Below, in pieces: positions 19,271-27,811 of a stretch of DNA of 64,000 nucleotides. Source of the DNA: Reichenbachiella sp. (GTDB lineage: Bacteria > Bacteroidota > Bacteroidia > Cytophagales > Cyclobacteriaceae); NCBI RefSeq assembly GCF_033344935.1, contig NZ_JAWPMM010000001.1:2714001-2778000 (forward strand), written 5' to 3'. The translations under genes were made by a program, and so were the position numbers. The notes beneath the pieces were generated by a model. The model was not told where the DNA came from, searched no databases, and was given only the letters and a program-made list of their open reading frames with translations. Position 1 is the stretch's first letter. Every line of letters begins with the position of its first letter.

Positions 19271-19539
19271 ATCTTAAGGGCAGTTTGAGATAGCTCTTTC
19301 AATAAAGCTTTGTTTTTATCGTTTAGGTTGCTCGTGTCAAGTTTCACTTCTTTCAAGATTTCCAGCAAACAATTAATCTTTCCATCCAAGGTGTAAAATT
19401 TGTTAACGATAGCGACTTTCGTGTCTTTCAATACACAATAACCAGACTGAAAGTTTCCTTTTTCATAGCGAAGCACATAGTCCGATTCTGAAAAAAGATC
19501 TTCCAGCTTGTTCAGAAAGTGCTTCGAGTATTTAATCAT
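19267..19539 (-). CDS. small conserved Bacteroidota-type protein of unknown function
   Basis: The 90-residue product begins MIKYSKHFLNKLEDLF, continues with YVLRYEKGNFQSGYCVLKDTKVAIVNKFYTLDGKINCLLEIL and has a helical C-terminus. It looks well conserved from memory of similar proteins but has no known function. I chose ATG 19539; an upstream start at 19569 would add ten residues lying inside the receiver gene. It overlaps the receiver gene by eight bases on one side and the hydrolase gene on the other, so it is embedded in an operon running from the receiver to the RqcH-like gene. Confidence 0.7.
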   Translation of the reverse strand: MIKYSKHFLNKLEDLFSESDYVLRYEKGNFQSGYCVLKDTKVAIVNKFYTLDGKINCLLEILKEVKLDTSNLNDKNKALLKELSQTALKI

Positions 19540-19909
19540 CAGACGAAATGTAAGCTTTAACCTTGTCAACCAAGATATCGAAGTTCAGAGGCTTTGGGAT
19601 GTACTCGTTGATTCCGACTTCTTTGAAGTCGTTGATAGAGTAATTTTTGGCATTACCAGTAATGGCCAATATTGGAATTTTAGATTTAATAGGATCTGCC
19701 ATTTTTCTTATGGCCTTGGCACATTCCATACCATCCATTTTAGGCATATTAATATCCATTAAGATCAAGTCATAATCTTCTACATCCAGCTTATCTAAAA
19801 CTTCCTGACCATTTTTTACAGAAGTAATACTGAAGTTTTGAATCTCTAGTATTTTTTTGGTTAAGTTTTGAATGACCGAACTGTCCTCTGCAATAATTAT
19901 TTTTTTCAT
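19532..19909 (-). CDS. single-domain response regulator (CheY-like receiver)
   Basis: This 125-residue protein is a receiver domain only. The acidic pair is Glu8-Asp9, the phosphoacceptor is Asp52 in LILMDINMPKMDG, the switch Thr is Thr84 in AITGN, and the conserved Lys is Lys106 in IPKPL. It has no output domain, so it probably signals by protein contact or passes phosphate on. It lies 67 bases downstream of the hybrid kinase at 24338 on the same strand, which makes that kinase's HPt domain its likely phosphodonor (inference from position). Confidence 0.9.
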   Translation of the reverse strand: MKKIIIAEDSSVIQNLTKKILEIQNFSITSVKNGQEVLDKLDVEDYDLILMDINMPKMDGMECAKAIRKMADPIKSKIPILAITGNAKNYSINDFKEVGINEYIPKPLNFDILVDKVKAYISSDD

Positions 19910-19976
19910 AGAAGGATTATTAAATGACTTGCTTCCTCAAGCACTAAAACAAGGCGTCAAGTTAAAAACAAATCAA

Positions 19977-22900
19977 TCACATTTGAAGTATATTTTTGTA
20001 ATTTTCTTTAAACTCAATAAAACATTCCTGAATCGTGTCCAGTTGCGGTTTTAAATTGGTGGTATCAGCTGTTTTAAGTTGCAATTCCAACTTAATAACA
20101 TGATTGGCCAATTTTTCAATACCAAGTGTACCAGCACTACCTTTTAAGGTATGCAGTTCCTTTCTGATTTCCTCTATCTGATCGTCAGCAAAATGAATCA
20201 TGCAATTCTTAATCAATTCATTTGCTTCTGATTCGAAATCAGATAGCACAGATTCCAAAAGTTCAGATCCACCAAATTTGGATAGTTGCTCTAATGTTTC
20301 TTTGTTGATCAGCAAATCAGTGCCTTCATCTTTTTGTTCTTCGACAGCTACATTAGATGTATCGTACTGAATGTACTCTTTTACCTTTTCAATGATAGTT
20401 ACTGCCCGTATGGGTTTAGCCACATAATCATCCAGACCTTGTGACATAAACTTGTTGCGATCATCCTCCATGGAATAAGCCGTCATAGCGACAATAGGAG
20501 GTAGGTTCTTTATTCCCAATGCTTTGATGTTTTGAGTTGTCTGCACACCATCCATTTTAGGCATTTGAATATCCATAAAGACCAAATCCAATTCGTTGTT
20601 TTTAACAACCTCAATGGCCTCAAGTCCACTAGAAGCTAAATGTACGTGACAGCCGGATTTTTCAAGAATTTGACTAGCCACTGTACGATTTACTTTATTA
20701 TCATCTACTACTAAAATTCTTGGAACAACTGTTGTGAACTCTTTGGTGATTTCCATCGGTTCATCTGCATCAGAAGAGTTATCAGGTTCTTCTCCCTCAG
20801 GAATTTCTCCATCGAAGGTAAACCAAAACGTACTTCCTAAACCAGGGGTAGACACTACGCCAATGTCTCCACCCATCGATCTTACGAGTTCCTTTGAAAT
20901 GGCAAGACCTAGACCAGTACCTCCATAAACCTTAGTACTTGAATTATCGAGTTGATTGAAGTTGATGAACAGGTTCTTAATCTGTTCTTTAGGTATGCCA
21001 ATTCCTTCATCTTTGACTTGTACTTTAAATGTGCATTTGTTGTTTTCTTTTTTCTTGAGCACTAAGCTGATATCAATGATTCCTTTGCCATCAGAAAACT
21101 TAATGGCATTGCTAATGAGGTTGGAAAGTACTTGAAGTAGTCTAGTTTCATCAAGCAGGATGACCGGAGGAACCTTGCTATCTAGATTATAATTCAGATA
21201 GATATTGTTGGCATAGGCTTCTTTAGAAAATAAGTCATATAATCGTTGGAACGTACCAATTAGCTTTAGCGGGCGCTGTTTGAGTTCCATTTTCCCTGCC
21301 TCAATTTTTGATAGGTCTAGGATGTCATTTAGAATATCCATTAATGTCTCAGAGGACTTTTTAATGGTCTTGACGTAGTCTGTTTGCTCCGTATCTAAAT
21401 TAGTACTACCAATGAGATCAATCATACCTATGATTCCATTCATCGGGGTTCTAATTTCGTGACTCATATTGGCCAGGAATCTTTCTTTGATTGCTAAGGA
21501 TTTTTCAGCAAATTCTTTCGCTTTTGATAGTTCTTCGTAGGCCCGCTTGATTTCAGAAATATCACGAGCAACACCTTCAAAGCCTACGGCTTGCTTATTT
21601 CTAAATAGAACCCTCACGTTGCATAAGAAGTCGATTTTTTCTCCTTCTTCTGTATGAAAAGAAGCTTCTATGTTTTGTGATTTATGTTCTTTGAGTAAGG
21701 TCTTTAGAATCGAGTCGGCTGATTCCTCAGAAGTAAAGAAGTGAGTGATGGTTTTACCCAATACCTCCTCGGGGTGAAGCCCGAGAGATTCCGTAGCGGA
21801 TGGGCTTATCATCAATAATTTGCCATTGAGATCACATCTGAAATAAATATCCTGAATGGACTCAAATATTTCTCTAAATTTCGCTTCACTTTCAGAAAGA
21901 GCGAGTTCAGAACTTTTCTTTTCGGTAATATCATGTGAAATGACAGATACTTCTTCAATAGATCCATCCTCTTTCACAATAGGGTTAATGAAAACTTCAG
22001 ACCAATGCGTTTGGTTCTTTCCAAGTTTAACTTCATTTTGAAAGTTCAGTGCAGTTCCCTTAAATGCCTGATTGTATTTCGACTCCCAAAATTTGTTGAC
22101 TGAATCGGACAGCTTTTTTCTTTCCTTTGAAAACTCTTTTCCTATGACTGTAGTTACATCACAACTTTCTTTCATCCAATCTGAATAATTGCTGTTGAAT
22201 GATGTGAGGTTGTAGTCATCATCGACCGACCAAATCTGATGACTACTGCTTTCAAAAATGGCTTTTAGCCTGGCTGCCTGATCAACTATTTTTTCTTCAT
22301 TGATTTTTCTCTCTATCGCGAGCGAAATTTGACTGGCAATAAAATAAAGCAGTTCTAAATCTTTCGCACCAAAATCAGAACGATCATCATATGAATGTGT
22401 ACTAAGCAGTCCAACAGGGGAGTTGCCAACAGTAATTTGCACACCGAGCCATACTTTTGGATATACCCCTTTGAATGACTTTTTATTTTCTTTTACCTGT
22501 TCCTGAATTTGCTCTTCATAAATGATGAGCTGCCTGGAATTGCCAATCATCTGTTCGGCGATCAAATCATTGATTGTTTTTTGATTTTGAAGCTCCATAG
22601 AGTCCTTGAACTCAGAACGAACATAAGGAGATGAGGCATTGGACTTGTCAGTCAGATTCAGTTCAATCGAAAGGTTTTTAATATTTAATAAACCTTGCAG
22701 CTCATCAAATAGTTTGGAATATAGTATTTCCAGTTGCGGTCCTTCAATATTGAAGTCTGCTATTTTATAATATAGACTCTGAGCTTTTTCGGCTCGAATT
22801 CTTTCAGTAATATCATAGAATATCCCCCGAAACTGAGCATTCCCATTAATGTCGAATGAACAGTTTACCCGACCGGAAACGAAGATGTTTTTACCCATAT

Positions 22901-24338
22901 CCGATACGAACACCGTTTCGAACCTGTCGATGGCTTCTCCTTTGATGATTTTATCTAAGTTTTCGACCGTCTGTTGCCAGTTTTTAGGGTGTACAAGATC
23001 TTTGAACCTTATACTTTGAAGTTTATCTCGATAGCCTAATTTTTCAACCCAGGCCTGATTCACAAATTGGAAGACTCCCTCGTGATCAAAAGTCTGAATC
23101 AAATCATAAGAGTTATCAAAAAGCTCTTTGAGTTGATCGTTACTTTTTTCAAGTTGTTTCTTTACTCTGTTTTGAGCGGTGACATTTTCGCCGATCAGAT
23201 TGATCCCTGATACTTCATTGAAGCTGTCTTTGAGAAGGATGACATTAAACCTAACATAAATATCCTGTTTCTCTTTCGTGAAGAATTTGCCAGCAAGAGT
23301 TCCATTGTACTTGCCATCTGTTGCTATTTGACCATATTTTTTCTGATTGATCTTGGTTGAAGCATCAGGAATGAAGATGTCGAATAAATTGGCCCCAACG
23401 ATATCAGATTTTTTCAGTCCAATGGTATCGAGCAATTTGTTGTTGCAAAAGGTGATACTTCCTTCTGTATTTGTCGTCATGGCCACTACCTCAGATTCAT
23501 CGAGTGACTCCTGGATTTTTAATTCGGATTCAGAAATGGCTCTTTCTCTGGTGGCTTCAAGCTCTAGTGTCTTTCGTTCGGTAGTGTCTATGGCTGCAGC
23601 CGCATAGCCAATAAACTTCTTGTTTTTAGAATATCGTGGGGTACCAGATTCTAGCAACCATCTGTATTCCCCACGAGCATCTTTTATTCTAAAAGAATAC
23701 TCGTAATTTTTTTTCTTTGAAACCGAAAAATCTACTGTAGAACTATAGGCAGCTAAGTCATCGGGATGGATTTTCTCATTCCAAGTACTATAGGACTTTT
23801 CATCTTTGCTACCGAGTAGATCAAACCAGCCTTTGCTAAAATAGGTGACACGATTCTTCTCATCGGTAATTTTGATAAAAACAGGAGCACTGTCGGTAAT
23901 CGTATTGGTAGAAGATACCAGGTTCTCTGTGTTTTCTGCTAGGTCAAAATGCACCAGAAACCTTTCGTCTTTTACCTTACTAATAGATGCGATAGTGGCA
24001 AAAGACTGACCATTTCTATCTAAAAATTCAAATTCGAATGTATCTGATTTTCCTCTTCGAGCGCTTTTGAAATTATCTTCCCAGGTTTTACTGCTTTTTT
24101 CTCCACTTACCTGAAAAATGGGCATAAGCTCATCAATCGTTTTGTCAGAAAAATCACTAGCAAATACAAATTTCTCTTCAGCCTTAGGACTGAATTCAAT
24201 AACATTTCCTTCTTCAAAAATGACAAAATAACTAGCGGAAGACTCAAGTAAAAGGTCGTACTTATTGTGCAACTCTTTCAACTCACCCTTGAGCTTTTCT
24301 ACTTCATTCAACAGTTCAGTCCTGCCTTGATTGAGCAT
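19977..24338 (-). CDS. giant hybrid sensor histidine kinase with PAS, GAF, receiver and HPt domains
   Basis: This 1453-residue soluble kinase carries all steps of a phosphorelay. In order I see an N-terminal PAS-like region (about 30-135), three PAS domains (about 140-510), a GAF domain (about 530-672), two PAS domains (about 684-930), HisKA with His960 in NMSHEIRTPMNG, HATPase (about 1035-1172; LISNAIKFSDG, DEGIGIP, GTGLGLAIS), a receiver with Asp1256 in LVFMDIQMPKMDG, and an HPt domain with His1396 in LHTLKGSAGTLG. There is no membrane helix, so it senses cytoplasmic signals such as redox state or small ligands. The downstream receiver at 19532 is a likely target. Confidence 0.92.
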   Translation of the reverse strand: MLNQGRTELLNEVEKLKGELKELHNKYDLLLESSASYFVIFEEGNVIEFSPKAEEKFVFASDFSDKTIDELMPIFQVSGEKSSKTWEDNFKSARRGKSDTFEFEFLDRNGQSFATIASISKVKDERFLVHFDLAENTENLVSSTNTITDSAPVFIKITDEKNRVTYFSKGWFDLLGSKDEKSYSTWNEKIHPDDLAAYSSTVDFSVSKKKNYEYSFRIKDARGEYRWLLESGTPRYSKNKKFIGYAAAAIDTTERKTLELEATRERAISESELKIQESLDESEVVAMTTNTEGSITFCNNKLLDTIGLKKSDIVGANLFDIFIPDASTKINQKKYGQIATDGKYNGTLAGKFFTKEKQDIYVRFNVILLKDSFNEVSGINLIGENVTAQNRVKKQLEKSNDQLKELFDNSYDLIQTFDHEGVFQFVNQAWVEKLGYRDKLQSIRFKDLVHPKNWQQTVENLDKIIKGEAIDRFETVFVSDMGKNIFVSGRVNCSFDINGNAQFRGIFYDITERIRAEKAQSLYYKIADFNIEGPQLEILYSKLFDELQGLLNIKNLSIELNLTDKSNASSPYVRSEFKDSMELQNQKTINDLIAEQMIGNSRQLIIYEEQIQEQVKENKKSFKGVYPKVWLGVQITVGNSPVGLLSTHSYDDRSDFGAKDLELLYFIASQISLAIERKINEEKIVDQAARLKAIFESSSHQIWSVDDDYNLTSFNSNYSDWMKESCDVTTVIGKEFSKERKKLSDSVNKFWESKYNQAFKGTALNFQNEVKLGKNQTHWSEVFINPIVKEDGSIEEVSVISHDITEKKSSELALSESEAKFREIFESIQDIYFRCDLNGKLLMISPSATESLGLHPEEVLGKTITHFFTSEESADSILKTLLKEHKSQNIEASFHTEEGEKIDFLCNVRVLFRNKQAVGFEGVARDISEIKRAYEELSKAKEFAEKSLAIKERFLANMSHEIRTPMNGIIGMIDLIGSTNLDTEQTDYVKTIKKSSETLMDILNDILDLSKIEAGKMELKQRPLKLIGTFQRLYDLFSKEAYANNIYLNYNLDSKVPPVILLDETRLLQVLSNLISNAIKFSDGKGIIDISLVLKKKENNKCTFKVQVKDEGIGIPKEQIKNLFINFNQLDNSSTKVYGGTGLGLAISKELVRSMGGDIGVVSTPGLGSTFWFTFDGEIPEGEEPDNSSDADEPMEITKEFTTVVPRILVVDDNKVNRTVASQILEKSGCHVHLASSGLEAIEVVKNNELDLVFMDIQMPKMDGVQTTQNIKALGIKNLPPIVAMTAYSMEDDRNKFMSQGLDDYVAKPIRAVTIIEKVKEYIQYDTSNVAVEEQKDEGTDLLINKETLEQLSKFGGSELLESVLSDFESEANELIKNCMIHFADDQIEEIRKELHTLKGSAGTLGIEKLANHVIKLELQLKTADTTNLKPQLDTIQECFIEFKENYKNILQM

Positions 24339-24452
24339 TTGGCTTTATTGTTTTGAGAAATTAGTGAATAGGCTAGAACAGTAATTTATCATTTTTAATG
24401 AAAATATGTATGGATATTTTCGATTTAGATTCTCAATATTTCATCTAATTAG

Positions 24453-24962
24453 TTAACCCAATTCAACTAGAATTTTTTTGCCTCTATTTACTACGCCTGG
24501 AGTTGCATATTGAATCAAGTCTTCAATAACGATTTTAAGCTCAATTTTAAGCTCTGGGTAGATTTTGGTAAGATTATGAGCAATGGTCATGGAAAATGCC
24601 TTAACGGCTGTAGTTTCTTTAGCAGAGGTCAAATATTCGAAGCACTTATCCAGTAAGAGGCCTTGAGATTCTTCTGGAATTTCCTGCTTTTGCAAAAGTC
24701 TAACGGTATTCCTTTTGATCGCGACTTTAGGGTCTTCTCTAAGATTTTCAATCATTTGATTGATATATGGTTCAAGCAGTTTTGGATGTCTGTCTACACA
24801 ATGACTTACTGCATGTGCAGCTCTTTGGGATACTTTATACTCCTTATGAAAAAACAACTCCATTAACTTCTCGAACCGTTGAGTGTCTTTGCCAATATAC
24901 CCAGCGATCGACTGAGCGTTCGCTTTGCTATGTGCTTTGGCTATTTCTTTTTGAAGATCCAT
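24453..24962 (-). CDS. HEAT-repeat protein in a two-component operon
   Basis: The 169-residue product is all helical, with HEAT-like helix pairs: FEKLMELFFHKEYKVSQRAAHAVSHCV, LEPYINQMIENL, VAIKRNTVRLLQ and KAFSMTIAHNLTKIYPEL. HEAT repeats are protein-binding scaffolds; no catalytic motif is visible. The start is ATG 24962, two bases after the stop of the kinase gene (a TTG at 24968 would overlap it). It is thus the last gene of the NtrC-NtrY-HEAT operon and may tune that pathway, an inference from context alone. Confidence 0.75.
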   Translation of the reverse strand: MDLQKEIAKAHSKANAQSIAGYIGKDTQRFEKLMELFFHKEYKVSQRAAHAVSHCVDRHPKLLEPYINQMIENLREDPKVAIKRNTVRLLQKQEIPEESQGLLLDKCFEYLTSAKETTAVKAFSMTIAHNLTKIYPELKIELKIVIEDLIQYATPGVVNRGKKILVELG

Positions 24963-24964
24963 AA

Positions 24965-26266
24965 TCAAAATTTGTAGCTTACCGGAAAGAGCAAGACAAT
25001 TTGTGTATACTCACCCGGTTTGGAATCAATTTCGATTCTTCCACGATGCAAATTGAGAATTTGTTGCACGAGGCTTAAACCAATTCCTGAGCCACTATTT
25101 TTGGTAGTAAAAAACGGGATCATAGATTTGGCCAGCGTTTCTTTGTCCATGCCACAGCCGGTATCTTTAAGCCCCAATCTCATCCATGTTCTATCTGTGG
25201 AGTAGGTGATAGTCAGGCTTTTTATTTTTGAATCTTGCATGGATTGTATGCTGTTTGTCAATAGGTTAACCAATATTTGCTCTAGCAAAATTGGATCAGC
25301 AACAATCTCTGAACTTTCATAGGACTCGGTTACTTTTGTTTCTTCGAGCTGGTTTTGAAACAGATGAAGGATGCCTGCAATCGTCTCTTTGATTTTGAAT
25401 GTTTCTAATTTAGGCTCTGGAATTTTAACCAACTTTCTATAATCTTCCATGAAATTTAAGAGTCCTTCTGATCTATCTTTTATGGTTTTAAGACTCAATT
25501 CGATATCTTCCAAACCTGACTGTTTTGTTTTATTTAGGATGAGTAATGTAGTTTCCGATAGCGATGTAATAGGAGTGAGAGAATTGATGATTTCGTGGGC
25601 TAAGATTCTTATCAACTTCTGCCAGGATTCAATTTCTTTACTTTCCAACGAACTGGAGATGTCCTTAAAAGTGAAAATAGTTTGTGGCTTGTCCAGAAGC
25701 TTAAAAACAGATTTATTAACCAGCAATTCTACTTTCTGGCCCTCATCATTTCGTCCCTCAATGATTTGCGAATCGTCGATATCACCCAAGATTGAAACCA
25801 AGCCTTGATTGTTTTCGAATTTGTAATCCGACCTCATTTTTCGAGCCACCTTATTAATTAGGGTAACCTTTCTGTTTTCATCAAAAGACATTAGACCTGT
25901 TTCTATATTGTCTATTAACTCCTGAATAAATAAATATTGAGCTTCGTATTTGGTTTCCTTCTTTTTATAAAGATCCAGTGTGCTTTGAAATCTTTCGTAG
26001 AGTAATCCAAAAGATTCATTATCTGCCTTCGGGAATTTGGCGGTATAGTCTGTGTCTCTTAGTGCTAGAATAAACTTGGCTAATTCATTATTTGTTTTGT
26101 TTACAAAGCGGACCAAATCGATAGTTTGAAAAAGTACAAGAACGCAGAGAAAAATGATTGTATAGATCAGGTCTCCACGATTGTGTAGGTAAACAATCCC
26201 AATGAGATTAATCAGAATCAGAATAATCCTGATAATGATAAATACTGAAAACCTATTGTAAGCCAT
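24965..26266 (-). CDS. NtrY-like membrane sensor histidine kinase
   Basis: The 433-residue kinase has two N-terminal membrane helices (about 7-28 and 33-51) with almost no periplasmic loop, a HAMP/linker helix, a PAS-like domain (about 110-210), HisKA with His224 in ILAHEIINSLTPI, and HATPase (about 320-430) with LVNLLTNSIQSM, DTGCGMD and GSGIGLSLVQQI. The AHEI(I/K)N(S/P)LTPI box is the NtrY/NtrB type that pairs with sigma-54 activators. Its first 14 bases overlap the NtrC-type gene at 26253, so that regulator is its partner. The input is probably membrane-state or cytoplasmic. Confidence 0.9.
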   Translation of the reverse strand: MAYNRFSVFIIIRIILILINLIGIVYLHNRGDLIYTIIFLCVLVLFQTIDLVRFVNKTNNELAKFILALRDTDYTAKFPKADNESFGLLYERFQSTLDLYKKKETKYEAQYLFIQELIDNIETGLMSFDENRKVTLINKVARKMRSDYKFENNQGLVSILGDIDDSQIIEGRNDEGQKVELLVNKSVFKLLDKPQTIFTFKDISSSLESKEIESWQKLIRILAHEIINSLTPITSLSETTLLILNKTKQSGLEDIELSLKTIKDRSEGLLNFMEDYRKLVKIPEPKLETFKIKETIAGILHLFQNQLEETKVTESYESSEIVADPILLEQILVNLLTNSIQSMQDSKIKSLTITYSTDRTWMRLGLKDTGCGMDKETLAKSMIPFFTTKNSGSGIGLSLVQQILNLHRGRIEIDSKPGEYTQIVLLFPVSYKF

Positions 26267-27641
26267 ACTTTTCTAGTCTTCTGTGCAAGGCTAATCTATC
26301 GATGCCCAGTTCTTTTGCCGCATGGGTTACATTTCCATTGTGAAGTGCCATGGCCTTTTGTATGTAGGAGATTTCCATTTGTTTTAGATTCAGAGAGGTC
26401 GATTCGGACAGTTGTTTTTCACCAGTACGTATATTTTGAAAATCAGAAGCCAGCAGTTGATCTGTTTCCGCAAGTATCACTGCCCTTTCGGTGGCATGCT
26501 GAAGTTCTCTAATGTTTCCCGGCCAATTCATCCTTTTTAGTTTTTCAAACTCTTCTTCGGATATCGAAAGGTTGTGTTTGGCATACTTGCTTTTAAAGGA
26601 GGATAAATAGTAGGTGACAAGTAAAGGTATATCTGAAAGTCTGTCTGTCAAGTTGGGCATCATCACTTCTACTGTATTGATACGATATAAAAGATCCTGA
26701 CGGAAACTACCTTGTCCGACCATTTCATACAGTGGCATGTTCGTAGCGCATATCAACCTTACATCAATATCAATTTCTTGGTTCGAGCCCAGGCGGCTAA
26801 ACCTTTTATTTTGCAAAACAGACAATAGTTTGGCCTGAGCTGGTAGTGATAGGTTGCCGATTTCATCAAGGAAAAGTGTACCGCGATGTGCCATCTCCAA
26901 GCGACCTTTTTTTTGTTGTGAAGCGTCGGTAAATGCCCCTTTTTCATGACCAAATAGTTCCGACTCTATCAATGTTTCGCTTAGTGCACCCATGTCAATG
27001 GTGATCATCGGCCGTTCATTTCGACCCGAATTCTGATGAATAAACTTCGCAGCCAACCCTTTACCCGTGCCATTTTCCCCCAGCAAGAGTACATTGGCTT
27101 CTGAGGTAGCTACTTTTTCCATGGTTGCTTTGGCTTTCAAAAACGAAGGCGCACCGCCAATAAAGCCTTCAATTTCTCTAGCCTGTTCTTCTGATTGATA
27201 TTGTCTTGAGTTTTTTAATTCCTCAAGTTGCCTGAGATTTTGAGCTAATTTGTTTGCTGTTTCTACAGTGGTAAGAAATTTTTCGTTTTTCCATGGTTTG
27301 GTTACGAAATCTATGGCACCATTTTTTAGTGCCTTTACTGCCATGTCTATATCTCCATAGGCAGTCATAAAAATCACTTGCGTCTGGGGTTGAGTATCTA
27401 ATATCTGCTGCAAATACTTAAATCCATCTTCACCATCATTTTTCCCTTTTTGAAAATTCATATCTAAAAGCACAATACTGATTTCATGTTTTTTAAACTG
27501 ACTCTGAATTTTGTCTGGATTAAGCTCGACGTAGACCTTCTTGTAGTATTGCTTTAAAAAAAGCTGTGCAGAGGTTAAAATCCCGGCATCGTCGTCTACA
27601 ATAAGTATATTTCCATCTTGGAAAGTGGGCAATGATTCCAT
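26253..27641 (-). CDS. sigma-54-dependent response regulator, NtrC family
   Basis: This 462-residue activator has a receiver (about 10-130, Asp60 in IVLLDMNF), an AAA+ domain (about 160-390) and a Fis-type helix-turn-helix (about 425-462, NVTHAAKELGIDRLALHRRLEKYG). Walker A is GENGTGKG with Lys194 and Walker B is GTLFLDEIG. The sigma-54-contacting loop reads GAFTDA (235-240) rather than the classic GAFTGA. It is the first gene of an operon with its kinase and a HEAT protein. It faces a divergent permease gene that carries a sigma-54 promoter and inverted repeats in the shared 170-base gap, its probable target. Confidence 0.92.
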   Translation of the reverse strand: MESLPTFQDGNILIVDDDAGILTSAQLFLKQYYKKVYVELNPDKIQSQFKKHEISIVLLDMNFQKGKNDGEDGFKYLQQILDTQPQTQVIFMTAYGDIDMAVKALKNGAIDFVTKPWKNEKFLTTVETANKLAQNLRQLEELKNSRQYQSEEQAREIEGFIGGAPSFLKAKATMEKVATSEANVLLLGENGTGKGLAAKFIHQNSGRNERPMITIDMGALSETLIESELFGHEKGAFTDASQQKKGRLEMAHRGTLFLDEIGNLSLPAQAKLLSVLQNKRFSRLGSNQEIDIDVRLICATNMPLYEMVGQGSFRQDLLYRINTVEVMMPNLTDRLSDIPLLVTYYLSSFKSKYAKHNLSISEEEFEKLKRMNWPGNIRELQHATERAVILAETDQLLASDFQNIRTGEKQLSESTSLNLKQMEISYIQKAMALHNGNVTHAAKELGIDRLALHRRLEKYGLQ

Positions 27642-27669
27642 GTTTTCAAAACTAGGGATAAAGGTTCGG

Positions 27670-27700
27670 AATCAAACAATATACTGTTTGATTTCAAACA
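27670..27700 (+). promoter_or_regulatory. clustered inverted repeats, probable activator-binding (enhancer) site
   Basis: AATCAAACA at 27670-27678 and TGTTTGATT at 27685-27693 form a perfect nine-base inverted repeat with a six-base spacer. The second arm also pairs with TCAAACA at 27694-27700. These three half-sites lie about 65-95 bases upstream of the sigma-54 promoter, the usual distance for an NtrC-type binding site. The Fis-type HTH of the adjacent regulator is the likely reader. Confidence 0.65.
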
Positions 27701-27764
27701 GTTGAGTCTCTTTTTGACATGAGTAAAAAATGTACTTATCAGTAAATCAGCGAGTTATAAAATA

Positions 27765-27780
27765 TGGCATCCAGGTTGTA
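27765..27780 (+). promoter_or_regulatory. sigma-54 (-24/-12) promoter of the permease gene
   Basis: TGGCATCCAGGTTGTA matches the TGGCAC-N5-TTGCA pattern with exact spacing between the GG and the downstream TTG; the deviations are T for C at the end of the -24 box and T for C in the -12 box. It ends 31 bases before the ATG at 27812 and shares a gap with a sigma-54 activator gene. Confidence 0.7.
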
Positions 27781-27811
27781 ATTGGAAGGACAACTCTAAA
27801 TACCAATAACC

